From NCBI GenBank assembly GCA_002400085.1, contig DHEX01000022.1, positions 6,120-16,303 of the forward strand: a stretch of DNA of 10,184 bases, in the 5' to 3' direction. This stretch comes from Clostridiaceae bacterium UBA4839 (GTDB lineage Bacteria > Bacillota > Clostridia > Clostridiales > Caloramatoraceae). Below the pieces are notes generated by a model that ran no database searches, had not been told where the DNA came from, and worked only from the letters and a program-made list of their open reading frames with translations. The translations under genes and the position numbers were made by a program. This document shows, one piece after another, positions 1-6,336 of the stretch. The stretch's first letter is position 1; the number at the start of each line of letters is the position of its first letter.

Positions 1-500
1 TGACGTCCCAGGCATTAATTTTTTATTCTTTAGGGCTTTTAGGGGCTTCATTAACAACAATGATAAGCAGCATTTACTATTCAATTCATGATACAAAAAC
101 GCCTATGATTAATGGAATATTTGCTGTGTGCTTAAACATAGTTTTAAATTTAATTCTTGTAAAATTTATGGCACACAGGGGGCTTGCCCTTGCTACAAGT
201 ATATCTGATATTTTTGTTTGTATTCTTTTAATTAAAGGTATGGGGAAGAAAATTCATAACTTTAGTATAAAAAATAATATGCCTTGTTTTTTAAAATCCC
301 TTATTTCATCAGCATTAATGGGTATTTTAGTATATATAATTTATTATAGTACTATTGGTTTAATGAAAGGGAAATTAATGGAGTTATTGCTGCTCGTTTT
401 GACAGCATTTGTAGGAATTATAGTTTACATAATCTTATGCTGCAAATTTAATATAAAAGAAGTAAAAATAATTGCAGAGAAAGTGAAAAATAGAAAATAG
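1..500 (+). CDS. MurJ/MviN-type lipid-linked oligosaccharide flippase, C-terminal part
   Basis: This is the C-terminal 165 residues of a polytopic membrane protein whose 5' end lies outside the window. The frame is open from base 3, well before the first ATG at 60, so that ATG is internal and not the start. The stretch FYSLGLLGA followed by YYSIHDTKTPMINGIFAV matches the conserved region of the MurJ (MviN) branch of the MOP flippases, and about four hydrophobic segments follow. The protein ends in a basic cytoplasmic tail (KVKNRK). MurJ-family proteins move undecaprenyl-linked sugars across the membrane. Inside a polysaccharide cluster the likely cargo is the repeat unit made by the downstream genes, a Wzx role, though a peptidoglycan lipid II role cannot be excluded. 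The family call is firm; the substrate is inferred from context. Confidence 0.85.
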   Translation, partial: TSQALIFYSLGLLGASLTTMISSIYYSIHDTKTPMINGIFAVCLNIVLNLILVKFMAHRGLALATSISDIFVCILLIKGMGKKIHNFSIKNNMPCFLKSLISSALMGILVYIIYYSTIGLMKGKLMELLLLVLTAFVGIIVYIILCCKFNIKEVKIIAEKVKNRK

Positions 501-526
501 ATTATAAATAATGAGGTGTAATTTAA

Positions 527-1480
527 ATGTCTTATAAGGACAAATATAGAGAGCTTTGTAAAAATGAAAAGTCAATTCCACTATTTTCAAAAGATTGGTG
601 GATGGATGCTGTATGTGGTGAGGAAAACTGGGATGTTTTTGTGGTAGAAAGGGGCGGGCAAATAGCAGCAGCCATGCCTTATTATATTAAAAAAAAGTTT
701 GGCATAAAGTATATAACTCAGCCAAAACTTACTCAAACCAATGGAATTTGGATAAGGTACCATGAAAATCAGAGATATGAAAGAAAATTAGCCTATGAGA
801 ATGAGGTAATGACAGAAATAATAAATCAATTAGGAGAAATAAATGTGGCGTATTTTCAGCAAAATTTCCACTATTCTATAACTAACTATCTTCCCTTTTA
901 CTTAAGAGGGTTTGAGCAAAACACGAGATATACATACGTTATAGAGGATTTAACAGATTTAGAGTATGTATTTAGCAATTTCAGTAAAAATCATAAAAAA
1001 ATAATTAGAAATAATTTAGAAAAAGTTAGAATTTATGAAACTGAAGATATTAAGCAATTTTACAGTTTGAATAAAATGGTTTTCCAAAGACAGGGCTTAC
1101 CTATTCCATATTCATTTGAACTAGTATCAAAATTAGATAATGCTTGTAAACAAAAAAACATCAGGGTGATGCTGGCTGCAGAGGATGAGAATGGCATAAT
1201 ACATTCAGTTTTATATATAACATGGGATGAGCAAAGTGCATATTTTATAATGTCAGGGGCAGATCCAAAATTTAGAAACTGTAATTTTGAAACATCACTT
1301 ACTTGGGAAGGCATAAAATATGCTTCTAACGTAAGTAAAAAACTTAATTTTGATGGCAGTATGATTGAAAATATTTCTGATTTTTTTAGAAAGTTTGGAG
1401 CAGTTCAAAAACCATATTTTAATATTTCTAAAGCTTTTAAATATAAACTGCCAATTGATATATATAAAAAAATAAGGTGA
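527..1480 (+). CDS. FemAB/GNAT-like acyltransferase (BioF2-type acetyltransferase domain)
   Basis: A soluble 317-residue protein with no signal peptide or membrane helix. The start is ATG 527, with GAGGTG at 513-518 eight bases before it. The fold call rests on the second half. A basic helix (HKKIIRNNL, residues 156-164) leads into a GNAT-like core (NIRVMLAAEDENGIIHSVLYITWD, about 211-234). The family-typical end is LNFDGSMIENISDFFRKFGA (273-292), where FDGS and the final xFRKFG turn are the marks of FemAB-like and PF13480-type acyltransferases. Relatives add amino acids to peptidoglycan or acyl groups to sugars. Between a flippase and a deacetylase-like gene it most likely adds an acyl or aminoacyl group to the polysaccharide unit. 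The acceptor and donor cannot be read from the sequence. The next gene starts only 4 bases after its stop, so the two are probably made together. Confidence 0.75.
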   Translation: MSYKDKYRELCKNEKSIPLFSKDWWMDAVCGEENWDVFVVERGGQIAAAMPYYIKKKFGIKYITQPKLTQTNGIWIRYHENQRYERKLAYENEVMTEIINQLGEINVAYFQQNFHYSITNYLPFYLRGFEQNTRYTYVIEDLTDLEYVFSNFSKNHKKIIRNNLEKVRIYETEDIKQFYSLNKMVFQRQGLPIPYSFELVSKLDNACKQKNIRVMLAAEDENGIIHSVLYITWDEQSAYFIMSGADPKFRNCNFETSLTWEGIKYASNVSKKLNFDGSMIENISDFFRKFGAVQKPYFNISKAFKYKLPIDIYKKIR

Positions 1481-1484
1481 TTTA

Positions 1485-2849
1485 TTGAATAATATAGTAA
1501 TGACAAAAAACTCAATTAAATATACGGTTAATCAAATATTTAAAATTGCTAATCCAAATAGCAGCTTAAAATTTATTATATGTTTTGATGAAGGCAAAAA
1601 TGAAATAACAATTAATTTTAATGAATCTGACAAGAAAATTATTTTTAAACTTTCATATGCTGAGGATTGGTATGATTTAACCGGGAAAAATATTAATGAA
1701 ATAAAGTTTATAAATGATCCGAAAAATAAATACAAGATTCCTGTGCTATTTTGGAGGAATAAAGGTTTACCTTTTATAGAAAAAATAATTGATAATGAAA
1801 TAATCTTTAATGGCGATATTATATCTTCTTCATTTTTTATGCTGTCAAGATGGGAAGAAAAAGTAATTAAGGAAAGGGATGTTCATGGCAGATTTATTTA
1901 TGAAAATAGTGCAGCATATAAATATAATTTTATAGATATGCCTATAGTTGATGAATATGCCATGGTTTTACGAAGTTATCTACAAATTTTATTTGCAGAT
2001 TTAGATTTAGGCAAAAATAAATTCCATATAAAATTAAGCCATGATATTGATGATATAAGAAGGTTTAATAATATAAAAAATACTTTTAGAACACTTGGGG
2101 GGGACATTTTAAAAGGGAAAAGCGTCAGCTTATTTAGAAGATCTTTAAAGGAGTGGGGAAAGTCTTATAAAAATATAGAAAAAGATCCCTATTTTTTAGG
2201 AATATACGAGTTAGCTAAAATATCAAAACAATATAATATGGATAGTGCATTTTATTTTAAAACTTCTGCAAAAAGTTCTTATGATACTGGATATATTATT
2301 AATGATTCTGTTAAAAGATGTATATATAATTTGCAGGATCAGGGCTTTGAAATAGGTTTTCATGCTGGATACTATACATTTCAAAATTATGAAAGGCTTA
2401 AGGAAGAAAAAGAAATATTGGATGAAGTTCTATGCTTTAAATATTATGGAGGAAGGCAGCACTATTTAAGATTTGATGTGGATACAACTTTGAAATACTG
2501 GGAAAGGGTAGGTTTTAAATATGATTCTACCCTTTCATATGCTGAACACGAAGGATTTAGATGCGGCACATGCCACCCATTTAAACCATTTGATATAGAT
2601 GAGGATAGGGAATTAAATTTGATAGAAATACCACTTATAGCTATGGATGGGACGCTAAAAGTTTATAGAAAATTAACTCCTGATGAAGGTTTGAAATCCA
2701 TTATATATTTAATGAATAAATGTAAGGAAGCTGAAGGCGTTTTTACATTGCTTTGGCATAACACTTCAATATATAGGGGATGGGAAAATTGGATGGATGA
2801 GGTTTATATAAAGTCTTTAAATTATAATCAGGAGCTGTTTATTATATGA
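1485..2849 (+). CDS. Polysaccharide deacetylase-like protein (divergent CE4 family)
   Basis: A 454-residue protein. The TTG start at 1485 is chosen because AAGGTGAT (1474-1481) ends just before it at normal spacing; the ATG at 1500 would be too far away. Residues 1-180 form an N-terminal region I cannot assign by motif. The C-terminal part carries motifs of a divergent NodB/CE4 branch: SHDIDD (185-190, the Asp pair for metal and catalysis), GFHAGYYT (291-298, His293 in the usual metal-His position), GGRQHYLRFD (322-331), YDSTLSYAEHEGFRCGTCHPF (347-366) and LLWHNT (422-427). Classical CE4 enzymes have HSxxH in motif 2; here the second His is absent. There is no signal peptide, so it probably acts in the cytoplasm on a lipid-linked intermediate rather than on mature cell wall. 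N- or O-deacetylation of the unit is inferred. Its stop overlaps an ATG at 2846 in an ATGA junction, which matters for the start of the polymerase gene. Confidence 0.75.
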   Translation: MNNIVMTKNSIKYTVNQIFKIANPNSSLKFIICFDEGKNEITINFNESDKKIIFKLSYAEDWYDLTGKNINEIKFINDPKNKYKIPVLFWRNKGLPFIEKIIDNEIIFNGDIISSSFFMLSRWEEKVIKERDVHGRFIYENSAAYKYNFIDMPIVDEYAMVLRSYLQILFADLDLGKNKFHIKLSHDIDDIRRFNNIKNTFRTLGGDILKGKSVSLFRRSLKEWGKSYKNIEKDPYFLGIYELAKISKQYNMDSAFYFKTSAKSSYDTGYIINDSVKRCIYNLQDQGFEIGFHAGYYTFQNYERLKEEKEILDEVLCFKYYGGRQHYLRFDVDTTLKYWERVGFKYDSTLSYAEHEGFRCGTCHPFKPFDIDEDRELNLIEIPLIAMDGTLKVYRKLTPDEGLKSIIYLMNKCKEAEGVFTLLWHNTSIYRGWENWMDEVYIKSLNYNQELFII

Positions 2850-2884
2850 AAAATTTATTGCCTGTTAAAAAAAAATTAGAATAA
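2846..2884 (+). other. Likely true 5' end of the polymerase gene, out of frame after a run of nine A
   Basis: ATG 2846 overlaps the upstream stop (ATGA) and has AGGAG at 2830-2834. It encodes MKNLLPVKKKLE and then a TAA at 2882-2884. Nine A occupy 2867-2875. If one A were added, or the ribosome slipped by -1 there, the reading would continue as MKNLLPVKKKIRISSLFSG, straight into the polymerase. A basic N-terminus before the first membrane helix is what such a protein should have. As the sequence stands this is a 12-codon ORF. It could reflect a sequencing or assembly error in the homopolymer, a real frameshift, or slippage used by the cell. Confidence 0.6.
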
Positions 2885-2889
2885 GCAGT

Positions 2890-4113
2890 TTGTTTTCAGG
2901 GGAAGTTTTTTTTGCTTTATATGTAATAGCAGGTGCATATAAAAGCATCATACCACTACAAGAGAAGATTGATTTAACTTTGCTTTTTATGATTATTTCT
3001 TTTGCAATTGCAATAAAAAGATTAATAAAAGAGCCAATATTAAATAAAGGACAAATTAAAGTTATTTTTCTTTATGGAATATTTTATTTTATATTAATTT
3101 TTTCTTTATTTTATACACCAAGTGAAATATATGCCAAAGATAAAATTACCAAAATGTTTTTTTTAGTGGGTTGGAACGTTTTAGGAACGCTGATTTTGCT
3201 GAAAAGTGATAAATCTATTTTAAGGTTTTTAATAACCATACTGATAATATCATTAATAATGAGCATAAATATTTTCTTTGAGTTTTTAAAAACAGGCACA
3301 ATGGATTTTATTGAAATAGAAAGTACAAATTATTTATCATATTCAAGATTAGCAGCTACATCAATGATTACAATATTATGTTATTTCTTTTTAAAAAGTA
3401 AAAATTATATAAGTTCTATATTTTCCTTTTTGCTGCTTCTTTTTATGAGCTTTGCATGCTTAGTTTCTGGTGCAAGGAGTACATTTATTACATTAATTTT
3501 ATGTTTATTAGTGATATTTATTATATTGATTAAATTAAATTATTCAGTTAAAAAATTAAAATTAAATAAAAAATATTTTATATTAATTACGGTTTTGGTA
3601 GTTGTCTTAATATATTTGTTTAATTTAGGCTATTTTGATCTTATAAAAATGAGGCTTGAAGCTATTTCTACAGAAGGGAAAGATACTCCAAGATATGTAC
3701 TGGCAGATGCGGCAAAGGAAATGTGGATGAAAAAACCAATTATGGGATGGGGATTAGGAAGCTATACCATAGTTACTACAGGCGATGATAAGGTTGATTA
3801 TCCCCACAACATAATCCTTGAGCTATTAAGCGAAAATGGAATTATTGGGTTAATACCTTTTTTGATTATATGCTTTTTATCGGTAAAAAATTGTTTGATG
3901 GCTTTAAAGAAATGTAATTTAGATGCATTTAATATGCAGTTAACTGTGACTATATTATTAATATTTTGGATTTCTATGATTGCGTTTTCAAGTTTAGAGG
4001 CAGCAAGACTAATGCATATTTTCTTGGTATTAGGGATTATGTCGCCTTATAGAAAAATGCCTGCTAGTAACGAATATATATTAAAATCAGATAAGCAATT
4101 AATGAAGGAATAA
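2890..4113 (+). CDS. Wzy-type polysaccharide polymerase / O-antigen ligase family membrane protein
   Basis: A strongly hydrophobic protein of 407 residues as read from TTG 2890, with about ten predicted membrane segments. The Wzy/WaaL family mark is a large extracytoplasmic loop near the C-terminus: PRYVLADAAKEMWMKKPIMGWGLGSY (positions 267-292, in two parts: PRYVLADAAKEMW, then PIMGWGLGSY). It is followed by YPHNIILELLSENGIIGLI (304-322) with the conserved His306 and ENG. An SGARS motif (193-197) lies in an earlier helix and is also typical. Such proteins join lipid-linked repeat units outside the membrane, consistent with the flippase and priming transferase in the same operon. TTG 2890 has no convincing Shine-Dalgarno site, and a stop at 2866-2868 closes this frame just upstream. 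The real start is probably ATG 2846, reached by a frame change in the A run. Only 4 bases separate it from the next gene. Confidence 0.85.
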   Translation: MFSGEVFFALYVIAGAYKSIIPLQEKIDLTLLFMIISFAIAIKRLIKEPILNKGQIKVIFLYGIFYFILIFSLFYTPSEIYAKDKITKMFFLVGWNVLGTLILLKSDKSILRFLITILIISLIMSINIFFEFLKTGTMDFIEIESTNYLSYSRLAATSMITILCYFFLKSKNYISSIFSFLLLLFMSFACLVSGARSTFITLILCLLVIFIILIKLNYSVKKLKLNKKYFILITVLVVVLIYLFNLGYFDLIKMRLEAISTEGKDTPRYVLADAAKEMWMKKPIMGWGLGSYTIVTTGDDKVDYPHNIILELLSENGIIGLIPFLIICFLSVKNCLMALKKCNLDAFNMQLTVTILLIFWISMIAFSSLEAARLMHIFLVLGIMSPYRKMPASNEYILKSDKQLMKE

Positions 4114-4117
4114 TATT

Positions 4118-5233
4118 ATGATAATAAAAATGATTTTAACAAATGGCTTCGATGTAGACCCAAGAGTATATAAGGAAGCAAAGACTTTAGTGAAGCATGG
4201 AAATGATGTAGAAATATTATGCTGGGATAGGGAAAACAAATATACTAATAAAGAATATGAAATCATTGATTGTATAAAAGTAAAAAGATTTTTTCCCAAA
4301 TCCAAGTATGGCAGCGGGTATAAGCAAGTATTCTCATATATAAAATTTATTAGAGAAGTGAAAAACTATTTAAAGGATAAAAAATATGATGTGGTTCATG
4401 GACATGATATAGATGGATTTTACGCATCCACCCATCTTAATAAAAAATGCAGTAAGTATATTTGGGATATGCATGAGTATTATGATGGCTTAAGCAGCAG
4501 TAAATTTAAAAATGCTGTTTATGAATATATAGCAAAAAAGTGCTTTAAAAAAGTTGATGGGATTATATATGTAAATGAGAACCAAAAGATAAGATATAAA
4601 AATAAAATTAAAAAGACCGTTTTAGAAGAAATAATTAATAACGTCCCAGAGGAAGAAAACTTTAATAACTTTAAAAGAATAGGAAGTTCTAAACTTAGGA
4701 TATCTTATATAGGAAATATTAGGGATTTAAAAGCATTAAAAATGCTAATGGATACAGGAGAAGAATATGATAATGTTAAAATTCAAATAAACGGGACAGG
4801 TATTGCATATGAAGAGTTAAATAAAATAAGTAAAAGTTATAAAAATACAATAATGACGGGCAAATTTGAATATAAAAACATTAAAGGATTTTATGAAAAC
4901 ACAGATATAACGTATGTTACCAATGCTTTTAGCAAGGACAATGAGAAGTATGGATGCCCTAATAAAGGCTATGAATCAATTTATACAGGCACACCTATTT
5001 TGGCAAACAAGGGCACATACTTTGGGGATTTTGTAGAAAAAAACGATATTGGTTTTACTATAGATGGTTATGGTGATTTAAAGAGAATAATAGATCTAAT
5101 TTTAAGCAATAAAGATATATTGGAATTAAAAAGAAAAAACATCAATAATATAAAAAATAATTTTACATGGGAAAAGGAAGAAAGTAAATTAATAAAATTT
5201 TATGACAGCATATTATCAGGTGAAATTGTTTAA
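4118..5233 (+). CDS. Glycosyltransferase, GT-B fold (GT4-like)
   Basis: A 371-residue soluble or peripheral enzyme. The start is ATG 4118 with AAGGA at 4105-4109. The N-terminal half (about 1-180) is a Rossmann-like acceptor domain: the opening KMILTNGFDVDPRVYKEAKTL, then KKYDVVHGHDIDGFYAS (88-104) and KYIWDMHEYYDG (113-124) are typical of GT-B enzymes of polysaccharide clusters. The C-terminal half begins with ISYIGNIRDLKAL (195-207). It carries the donor-binding region GKFEYKNIKGFYENTDI (248-264) and NKGYESIYTGTPILANK (282-298), where Glu286 sits in the conserved E position of the family. It transfers a sugar from a nucleotide donor to the growing lipid-linked unit on the cytoplasmic face. 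The donor and linkage are not predictable. Spacing to the polymerase gene indicates co-transcription. Confidence 0.85.
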   Translation: MIIKMILTNGFDVDPRVYKEAKTLVKHGNDVEILCWDRENKYTNKEYEIIDCIKVKRFFPKSKYGSGYKQVFSYIKFIREVKNYLKDKKYDVVHGHDIDGFYASTHLNKKCSKYIWDMHEYYDGLSSSKFKNAVYEYIAKKCFKKVDGIIYVNENQKIRYKNKIKKTVLEEIINNVPEEENFNNFKRIGSSKLRISYIGNIRDLKALKMLMDTGEEYDNVKIQINGTGIAYEELNKISKSYKNTIMTGKFEYKNIKGFYENTDITYVTNAFSKDNEKYGCPNKGYESIYTGTPILANKGTYFGDFVEKNDIGFTIDGYGDLKRIIDLILSNKDILELKRKNINNIKNNFTWEKEESKLIKFYDSILSGEIV

Positions 5234-5327
5234 GCCATTTATATAAGTGGGGTGGAGCCTCCATCTAAAGATTTGATGCTCAGTACAGCTAAATGAGTTC
5301 ACATTTGGGGGGAATTAGTTTGGGGTA
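5234..5327 (+). promoter_or_regulatory. Structured leader before the ExoA-like glycosyltransferase gene
   Basis: This is the only sizeable gap inside the operon, and its sequence is less AT-rich than its surroundings. It contains an 11-base palindrome TGGAGCCTCCA (5253-5263), a hairpin CTCA/TGAG (5279-5282 with 5294-5297) that competes with AAATG/CATTT (5291-5295 with 5302-5306), and a GGGGGG run (5307-5312). CCTCC at 5258-5262 could pair with five of those G, enclosing the inner hairpin and hiding a probable ribosome site. I recognise no known riboswitch class. I also see no terminator T-run or good promoter, so control of translation is more likely than of transcription. This is inference from pairing by eye only. 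Confidence 0.35.
5307..5312 (+). promoter_or_regulatory. G-run Shine-Dalgarno site of the ExoA-like gene
   Basis: GGGGGG lies seven bases before TTG 5320. The same arrangement (GGGGG at 8718-8722, seven bases before ATG 8730) serves the kinase gene. G-runs can pair with the CCUCC of 16S rRNA through one G-U pair. The TTG it points to is out of frame with the glycosyltransferase by one base. Confidence 0.45.
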
Positions 5328-6329
5328 ATTATTTCATTAATAATACCTGTTTACAATGAAGAAAAATATATAGAAAAATGTATTAATTCTATAGTAGATA
5401 TTAATTTTCCTGCTTTAAATATGGAAGCACTGTTTATTGATGGTATGAGCACTGACAAGTCCAGGGATATAATATTAGAATATGCTAATAAACACCCTTT
5501 TATAAAATTAATTGATAATCATAAAAAAGTAACACCAGCAGCTTTAAATATAGGAATTGAAAATTCCGTAGGTAAATATATTGTTATAATTAGTGCACAT
5601 AGTATTTTACCAAAAGATGCCATAATTAATTTTTTAAAATTTCATGAAGAATTACAATGCGATGCTGTTGGGGGGAATTGCATAACTAAAGTACTTCATG
5701 AAAACCCGAAATCTTGTTCAATTATAAAAGTCTTATCCAATAAATTTGGGGTTGGCAACAGTTCATTTAGAACTAAAAAGGCTTATAAACCTATTTTAGT
5801 AGATACTGTTCCATTTGGGTGCTATAGAAAAGATGTTTTTTATAGAATTGGCTTATTTGATGAAAGGCTTATAAGAAATCAGGATATAGAATTTAGCAGA
5901 AGGATAATAAACAGCGGAGGGGAAATATACTTGATCCCAAATACTGAATTTATCTATTACGCCAGAGAAAATTATAAAGATTTGGCGAAAAATAATCTTA
6001 AAAATGGCTTATGGAATATCTTAACTGTTCACTATACAAATACATTCAAATCTTTAAGTTTAAGGCACTTTATACCTTTTATTTTCATTCTCTCTCTTAT
6101 TGTTCCATCAATACTGTCCCTTATAATGTTTAAGTTTATTTATCCCTCTTTGCTATCTTTTTTGGCCTACAATTTATTAATATTTGCTGTTTCATTAAAA
6201 CTCAATGACAATACTACAAAATTTGTTTACTTGGTATGGGCATTTTATACATTGCATTTTTCTTATGGATTTGGCTCGCTTATAGGAATTTTTAAAGTTA
6301 TGGCACTGAAATTTAAATATAAGAAATAG
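5328..6329 (+). CDS. ExoA-like family 2 glycosyltransferase with C-terminal membrane helices
   Basis: The protein resembles the succinoglycan ExoA branch of GT2. Numbering from ATT 5328 (333 residues), it has SLIIPVYNEEKYIEKCINSI near the N-terminus (nucleotide-binding strand) and FIDGMSTDKSRDI (about 37-49). SAHS (89-92) sits where many GT2 enzymes have a DxD Asp. VDTVPFGCYRKDVF (158-171) and RNQDIEFSRRI (183-193) provide the catalytic region. Two or three membrane helices follow, with the ExoA-like ending HFSYGFGSLIGIF. The first ATG in frame (5421) would delete the essential first strand, so it cannot be the start. The frame is open only from 5319, after a TAG at 5316-5318, and contains no ATG, GTG or TTG before 5421. 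The start is therefore either an unusual ATT (5328 or 5331) or TTG 5320 with one G missing from the sequence. It probably adds a sugar at the inner membrane face. Confidence 0.8.
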   Translation: MISLIIPVYNEEKYIEKCINSIVDINFPALNMEALFIDGMSTDKSRDIILEYANKHPFIKLIDNHKKVTPAALNIGIENSVGKYIVIISAHSILPKDAIINFLKFHEELQCDAVGGNCITKVLHENPKSCSIIKVLSNKFGVGNSSFRTKKAYKPILVDTVPFGCYRKDVFYRIGLFDERLIRNQDIEFSRRIINSGGEIYLIPNTEFIYYARENYKDLAKNNLKNGLWNILTVHYTNTFKSLSLRHFIPFIFILSLIVPSILSLIMFKFIYPSLLSFLAYNLLIFAVSLKLNDNTTKFVYLVWAFYTLHFSYGFGSLIGIFKVMALKFKYKK

Positions 6330-6336
6330 AGGTGAT
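6329..6336 (+). promoter_or_regulatory. Strong Shine-Dalgarno site that contains the nominal GTG start
   Basis: GAGGTGAT matches the anti-Shine-Dalgarno end of 16S rRNA at all eight bases and overlaps the stop of the glycosyltransferase gene. The GTG usually taken as the next start (6332) lies inside it, so this site cannot serve that codon. At normal spacing, five and eight bases past GAGG, lie in-frame ATT codons at 6338 and 6341. Confidence 0.6.

Noticed and set aside
1060..1314. Minus-strand ORFs inside the acyltransferase and other genes (also 1532-1735, 3111-3299, 4099-4305)
   Set aside because: They lie opposite clear coding sequence, match no family and have no ribosome site. They are shadows of the real genes.
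5253..5263. TGGAGCCTCCA as a hairpin or operator
   Set aside because: The palindrome leaves a one-base loop, so it cannot fold alone as RNA. As an operator there is no second site or promoter nearby. It is kept only as part of the leader description.
5421..6329. The ATG at 5421 as start of the ExoA-like glycosyltransferase
   Set aside because: It would remove the IIPVYNEE strand needed to bind the nucleotide, which is plainly encoded upstream in the same frame.
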